A stretch of DNA of 44,041 nucleotides from DASVWZ01 sp036392935 (lineage in GTDB: Bacteria; Acidobacteriota; Terriglobia; Terriglobales; Acidobacteriaceae). Below are positions 41,414-44,041 of this stretch, piece after piece (position 1 is the first letter of the stretch; the number at the start of each line of letters is the position of its first letter). Under the pieces are notes generated by a model. It was not told where the DNA came from, made no database searches, and saw only the letters and a program-made list of their open reading frames with translations. The position numbers and the translations under genes were made by a program. The stretch spans positions 1-44,041 of the forward strand of contig DASVWZ010000302.1 of assembly GCA_036392935.1 (NCBI GenBank), given 5' to 3'.

Positions 41414-42505
41414 ATGGCGAAGCGGGTCAGCGTCGATCGGTGGCTGTTTGTGGTGACGCTGCTGCTGATTTTTGTGGGGCTGGTGATGGTGTTCAGCGCG
41501 TCGGCGGTGATGGCGAAAGAGCGCTACGGGTCGGCGTACTTTTTTCTGTTGCGGCAGTTGGGATGGGCGGCGATCGGGGTGGTGGTGATGGTCGCGGCCA
41601 TGACGATTGACTACCGGCGGTACAAGCATCCGGCGGTGGTGTTTTCGTGCCTGGGATTTACCACGCTGCTGCTGATTGCGGTGTTCTTTACCGACCGGTC
41701 GCACCATACGCATCGCTGGATCCACATGGGTCCGTTTTCGTTTCAGCCGTCGGAGCTGGCGAAGCCGGCGCTGATCCTGTTTCTGGCGTTCTTTCTGGCG
41801 GACCGGGTGAATGCGATTGAAGACTGGCGAAACACGATTGTGCCGGCGGTGATACCGACGGTGACGTTTATCGGGCTGATTGTGTTTCAGCCGGACCTGG
41901 GCACGGCGATTGCCTGTGCAGCCATTACGGTGTGCGTGCTGTTTATTGCCGGGATGGAGATGAAGTATCTGGGGTATGGACTGCTGGCGTCGATACCGAT
42001 TTTGTATCTGCTGATTTTTCGGGTGGCGTACCGGCGGGCGAGGATTATGGCGTTTCTGAATCCGTGGGCGGATGCGCAGGGGCATGGGTTCAACATTATC
42101 CAGTCGATGATTGCGGTGAGCACGGGCGGGATTACGGGCGTGGGGCTGATGGAGGGCAAGCAGAAATTGTTTTATCTGCCGGAGCCGCACACCGATTTTA
42201 TTTTTGCGGTGACGGCGGAGGAAGTGGGACTGGTGGGGTCGGCGATTCTGATTGCGCTGTTTGTGGTGTTTTTGTGGAGGGGGATTCGGACGGCGCTGAA
42301 GACTCAGGATCTGTTTGGGCGGTTTCTGGCGGTGGGGATTACCAGCATGATCGTGGTGCAGGCGTTCATCAACATCAGCGTGGTGCTGGGGATGATGCCG
42401 ACGAAAGGGATTCCGCTGCCGTTCATTTCGTATGGCGGGACGTCGTTGCTGTGCGCGATGGCGTGTGTGGGAGTGCTGTTGAATATTAGCAAGCAGGCGG
42501 AGTGA
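41414..42505 (+). CDS. ftsW: Peptidoglycan polymerase FtsW
   Basis: It is a SEDS glycosyltransferase of the septum working with FtsI. The 363-residue product starts at 41414 (MAKRVSVDRWLFVVTLLLIF). It has about ten membrane helices, FVGLVMVFSASAVMAKERYG, the HRWIHMGPFSFQPSELAKPA motif, FQPDLGTAIACAAITVCVLF, NIIQSMIAVSTGGITGVGLM, the catalytic-loop region LPEPHTDFIFAVTAEEVGLV and PFISYGGTSLLCAMACVGVL. The last is a signature of FtsW/RodA. FtsW rather than RodA is chosen by PSELAKPALILFLAFFLADR and general likeness. It is 8.2 kb from mraZ and on the other strand; the dcw cluster normally contains it. Codons end mostly in G, unlike the dcw genes. Confidence 0.88.
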   Translation: MAKRVSVDRWLFVVTLLLIFVGLVMVFSASAVMAKERYGSAYFFLLRQLGWAAIGVVVMVAAMTIDYRRYKHPAVVFSCLGFTTLLLIAVFFTDRSHHTHRWIHMGPFSFQPSELAKPALILFLAFFLADRVNAIEDWRNTIVPAVIPTVTFIGLIVFQPDLGTAIACAAITVCVLFIAGMEMKYLGYGLLASIPILYLLIFRVAYRRARIMAFLNPWADAQGHGFNIIQSMIAVSTGGITGVGLMEGKQKLFYLPEPHTDFIFAVTAEEVGLVGSAILIALFVVFLWRGIRTALKTQDLFGRFLAVGITSMIVVQAFINISVVLGMMPTKGIPLPFISYGGTSLLCAMACVGVLLNISKQAE

Positions 42506-42538
42506 GGCTTTTAGTGGCCGCTGGTTCTTGCACGCCAG

Positions 42539-42952
42539 CTACGGCTTTCGCCGCTCGATGTCGGTGGCGATCACATCCAAGAACTTCTCTGCCGTGTCCA
42601 GAGCCTGCTCGGCGTCGTGGTGAGAGACGAAACCAGTGTCATCGTATAGCGCGAGGTTGCGTTTCCGACGGAGGCGATCAAAGACCAGCGTCAGGCCCGA
42701 ATGCTTCTTGCCGAGACGAGAACTTACGAACTCGATGATGGCAACATGGTGGCCGGGTTGGCTTCCGGGGCGAAAACCATAGCTGAACATGAAGCCCAGC
42801 GACGCCTTAAGCATGGCCTCGTACGCTTGCTGAAGACAGGCCTCCTCGTCGAAAGCCAGGATACGATGTGCGGAAGCGAGCTTTTTTTTCGCGCCGGCGA
42901 GGAAGCGATCGATCTGGGGCCAATCAACGGTGTGAGGCTTTAGCGTCTTCAT
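42539..42952 (-). CDS. HEPN-domain protein (toxin partner of MNT)
   Basis: The start at 42952 (MKTLKPHTVDWPQIDRFLAG) lies inside the 3' end of the MNT gene (29-bp overlap), so translation is coupled. The 137-residue product is all helix: QIDRFLAGAKKKLASAHRIL, the QAYEAMLKASLGFMFSYGFR helix, then RLRRKRNLALYDD and HDAEQALDTAEKFLDVIATD. This is the HEPN layout (HepT-like). The usual RxxxxH RNase motif reads here RNLALY, with a Tyr in place of His, as in one known HEPN subclass. In MNT-HEPN pairs HEPN is the toxin, an RNase acting on tRNA or mRNA, and is silenced by AMPylation from MNT. Confidence 0.82.
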   Translation of the reverse strand: MKTLKPHTVDWPQIDRFLAGAKKKLASAHRILAFDEEACLQQAYEAMLKASLGFMFSYGFRPGSQPGHHVAIIEFVSSRLGKKHSGLTLVFDRLRRKRNLALYDDTGFVSHHDAEQALDTAEKFLDVIATDIERRKP

Positions 42953-43502
42953 CCGGACCTATGAGCGAAATACGCTTATTGTGCCAGACATTCCGCAAGA
43001 AGGCGTCGTTGCGAGCGCGGCGGGCTGCGAATTCGCTGGACGTCAGGACGGTGTAGTTGATCTCACGGCCGAGTTGTCGCTCGAGTTTGGCGACGGCTTG
43101 CGATAACGATTCTTCGCGCGGGGCGCCGATAATAAGCGCGTCGATGTCACTTGCGGAATTCTGTTGGTTTCTGGCGAATGAACCATACAGGTAGGCCTGC
43201 TCGACGCCGTCGACTGTCTCAAGCGCGCCACGAATCGCCGCGGGGGCACCGATGGTTTTGCCGACGATGCGGCGGATTTCATCGAAGAGGGGGTATGTTC
43301 GGTTGAGGGAAAAGTACTTTTGTCGACCATTGATTTCCGATCGAAACAAGCCATCTCGCTCCAGCCGCTGCAACTCCTTCGAAAGGTTGGAGGGGTCCGT
43401 GTCCAGCCTCGCCGCCAGATCGCGGACGTGAAGACGGGCAGCCGGATTGGTGAAATAGTAGGCCAGGAGTCGTTGGCGAGCCTTTGACCGCAAATCCAGC
43501 AT
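42924..43502 (-). CDS. HTH-MNT nucleotidyltransferase (antitoxin)
   Basis: The start at 43502 (MLDLRSKARQRLLAYYFTNP) has no Shine-Dalgarno; the -10 TATACT sits nine bases before it, so the mRNA may be nearly leaderless. The 192-residue product has an N-terminal winged HTH (LHVRDLAARLDTDPSNLSKE, then LQRLERDGL; residues 23-52) and the MNT core YLYGSFARNQQNSASDIDAL with GS and DxD. The C-terminus is helical. Its fusion of DNA-binding and MNT domains suggests that it also controls its own promoter. It overlaps the HEPN gene. Confidence 0.85.
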   Translation of the reverse strand: MLDLRSKARQRLLAYYFTNPAARLHVRDLAARLDTDPSNLSKELQRLERDGLFRSEINGRQKYFSLNRTYPLFDEIRRIVGKTIGAPAAIRGALETVDGVEQAYLYGSFARNQQNSASDIDALIIGAPREESLSQAVAKLERQLGREINYTVLTSSEFAARRARNDAFLRNVWHNKRISLIGPDEDAKASHR

Positions 43503-43545
43503 TGTGGTAATAGTATACTACATTTGTGGTAACCATTAACCACAT
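43503..43545 (-). promoter_or_regulatory. Operator-like promoter of the MNT-HEPN pair
   Basis: Two direct copies of TGTGGTAA (43503-43510 and 43525-43532) and one inverted copy (43536-43543, TTAACCACA on the plus strand) flank a perfect TAGTATACTA palindrome (43511-43520) that contains the -10 TATACT. The sites touch the ATG. It fits binding by the HTH of the MNT protein. Confidence 0.55.
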
Positions 43546-43557
43546 GACTCGCATACT

Positions 43558-44041
43558 TCAGACGCTGGCGAGTTCGCGCGCCTCGCTGGGCTCGTAGGCG
43601 ACGATGTATCCGGCGACGGCGCTGGCGGCGACCGTCAGGGGGCTGGCCAGATACATCTGGCCGGGACCGCTGCGCCCGGGGAAGTTGCGATTCTGCGCGC
43701 TGATGACGATTTGATCGGGACGCGTGGAGACGCCGGGACCGGCGTTGATGCAGGCGCCGCAACTGGGCTCGATGACGTGGGCTCCGGCTTTCTGGAAAAT
43801 TTCAAGATAACCTTTGCGCAGGCAGTATTCGCGGGTCTCCTGCGATCCGAACTGAATGAAGAACTGGACGGAGCCGGCGATGCGTTTGCCTTGCTTGAGC
43901 GCGTCGGCGAGGACGGCGGCGTACATATCCATGTCTTCGTTTTTGCCGGCGGTGCAGGTGCCACCGTAGGCGATTTCGACGGGTACGGGCGTGTGCAAGT
44001 CGCGAATATATTTGCCGTTGCCGGGATCGCCAGGGGTGGCG
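43558..44041 (-). CDS. Aconitase-family / 3-isopropylmalate dehydratase large subunit-like (partial, 5' end off the window)
   Basis: The frame is open to the right edge, so only the C-terminal 160 residues are seen. [4Fe-4S] and active-site marks are present: Cys in AYGGTCTAGKNEDMDMY, then PSCGACINAGPGVS with two more Cys, and SAQNRNFPGRSGPGQMYLAS with Arg. This is the C-terminal part of the aconitase fold large subunit; the YGGTCTAGK start is of the homoaconitase/aconitase X kind rather than ordinary LeuC. It would catalyse isomerisation of a hydroxy-acid such as isopropylmalate or homocitrate. No small subunit is in view. Its stop is 13 bp from the MNT operator. Confidence 0.82.
   Translation of the reverse strand, partial: ATPGDPGNGKYIRDLHTPVPVEIAYGGTCTAGKNEDMDMYAAVLADALKQGKRIAGSVQFFIQFGSQETREYCLRKGYLEIFQKAGAHVIEPSCGACINAGPGVSTRPDQIVISAQNRNFPGRSGPGQMYLASPLTVAASAVAGYIVAYEPSEARELASV

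Noticed and set aside
41171..42190. A 339-residue frame on the minus strand opposite ftsW.
   Set aside because: Extremely His/Arg/Gln-rich antisense frame of a membrane protein gene.

Overview
The window reads like a chromosome segment of a soil-type Acidobacteriota (Terriglobia-like) bacterium. This is an inference from gene content: tandem GloVer-repeat exported proteins, a PQQ-type propeller, a pro-kumamolisin (S53) protease, a large CheB-CheR-PAS-histidine kinase fusion, an aromatic/Gly-rich FecR protein and a dcw cluster with meso-DAP-type MurE. No rRNA or taxonomic marker is present, so the placement cannot be proved here.

Layout. (1) 1-6.1 kb: four exported beta-propeller-like proteins, all on the minus strand. 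Their spacers hold a REP-like dispersed element made of two facing arms. (2) 6.19-7.56 kb: an IS110/IS1111-type insertion sequence that appears to sit inside one copy of that element. (3) 8-10.3 kb: inorganic pyrophosphatase translationally coupled to two DUF3147-type membrane proteins, then a PA2169-like four-helix protein and a small membrane protein. (4) 10.4-16.2 kb: two divergent single-domain response regulators and a 1488-residue CheB/CheR/PAS/NarX-type kinase. (5) 16.4-23.2 kb: a nucleotidyltransferase-like gene, tRNA-Thr(CGU), DinB, an exported unknown, a FecR protein, a threonine dehydratase-like enzyme and an M1 aminopeptidase. (6) 23.7-33.9 kb: the dcw cell-wall/division operon in the order mraZ-rsmH-(53-aa ORF)-ftsL-ftsI-murE-murF-mraY-murD on the minus strand, with a recognisable mraZ promoter and three 10-bp-spaced MraZ boxes. 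(7) 34-37.5 kb: a cyanophycinase-like S51 peptidase, a secreted S53 protease with terminator, and a YbjQ-type protein. (8) 37.5-38.6 kb: hairpin-rich non-coding DNA with a small zinc-ribbon ORF. (9) 38.6-41.3 kb: a tight three-gene unit of spermidine-synthase-like lipoprotein, polytopic membrane protein and glutaminyl-cyclase-like M28 lipoprotein. (10) 41.4 kb to the end: ftsW separated from the dcw cluster, an HTH-MNT/HEPN toxin-antitoxin pair with an operator-like promoter, and the 3' end of an aconitase-family gene.

The most unusual signals are repeats that enter genes and the unfamiliar gene sets. One REP-like family is the apparent IS110 target. A second repeat built on GTCGTCAGT lies in frame inside rsmH, supplies the last codons of murF, and has a relative at the end of murD. 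The 53-aa ORF between rsmH and ftsL has its own ribosome binding site. The spermidine-synthase-like/membrane/glutaminyl-cyclase operon looks like an envelope system whose function I cannot name.
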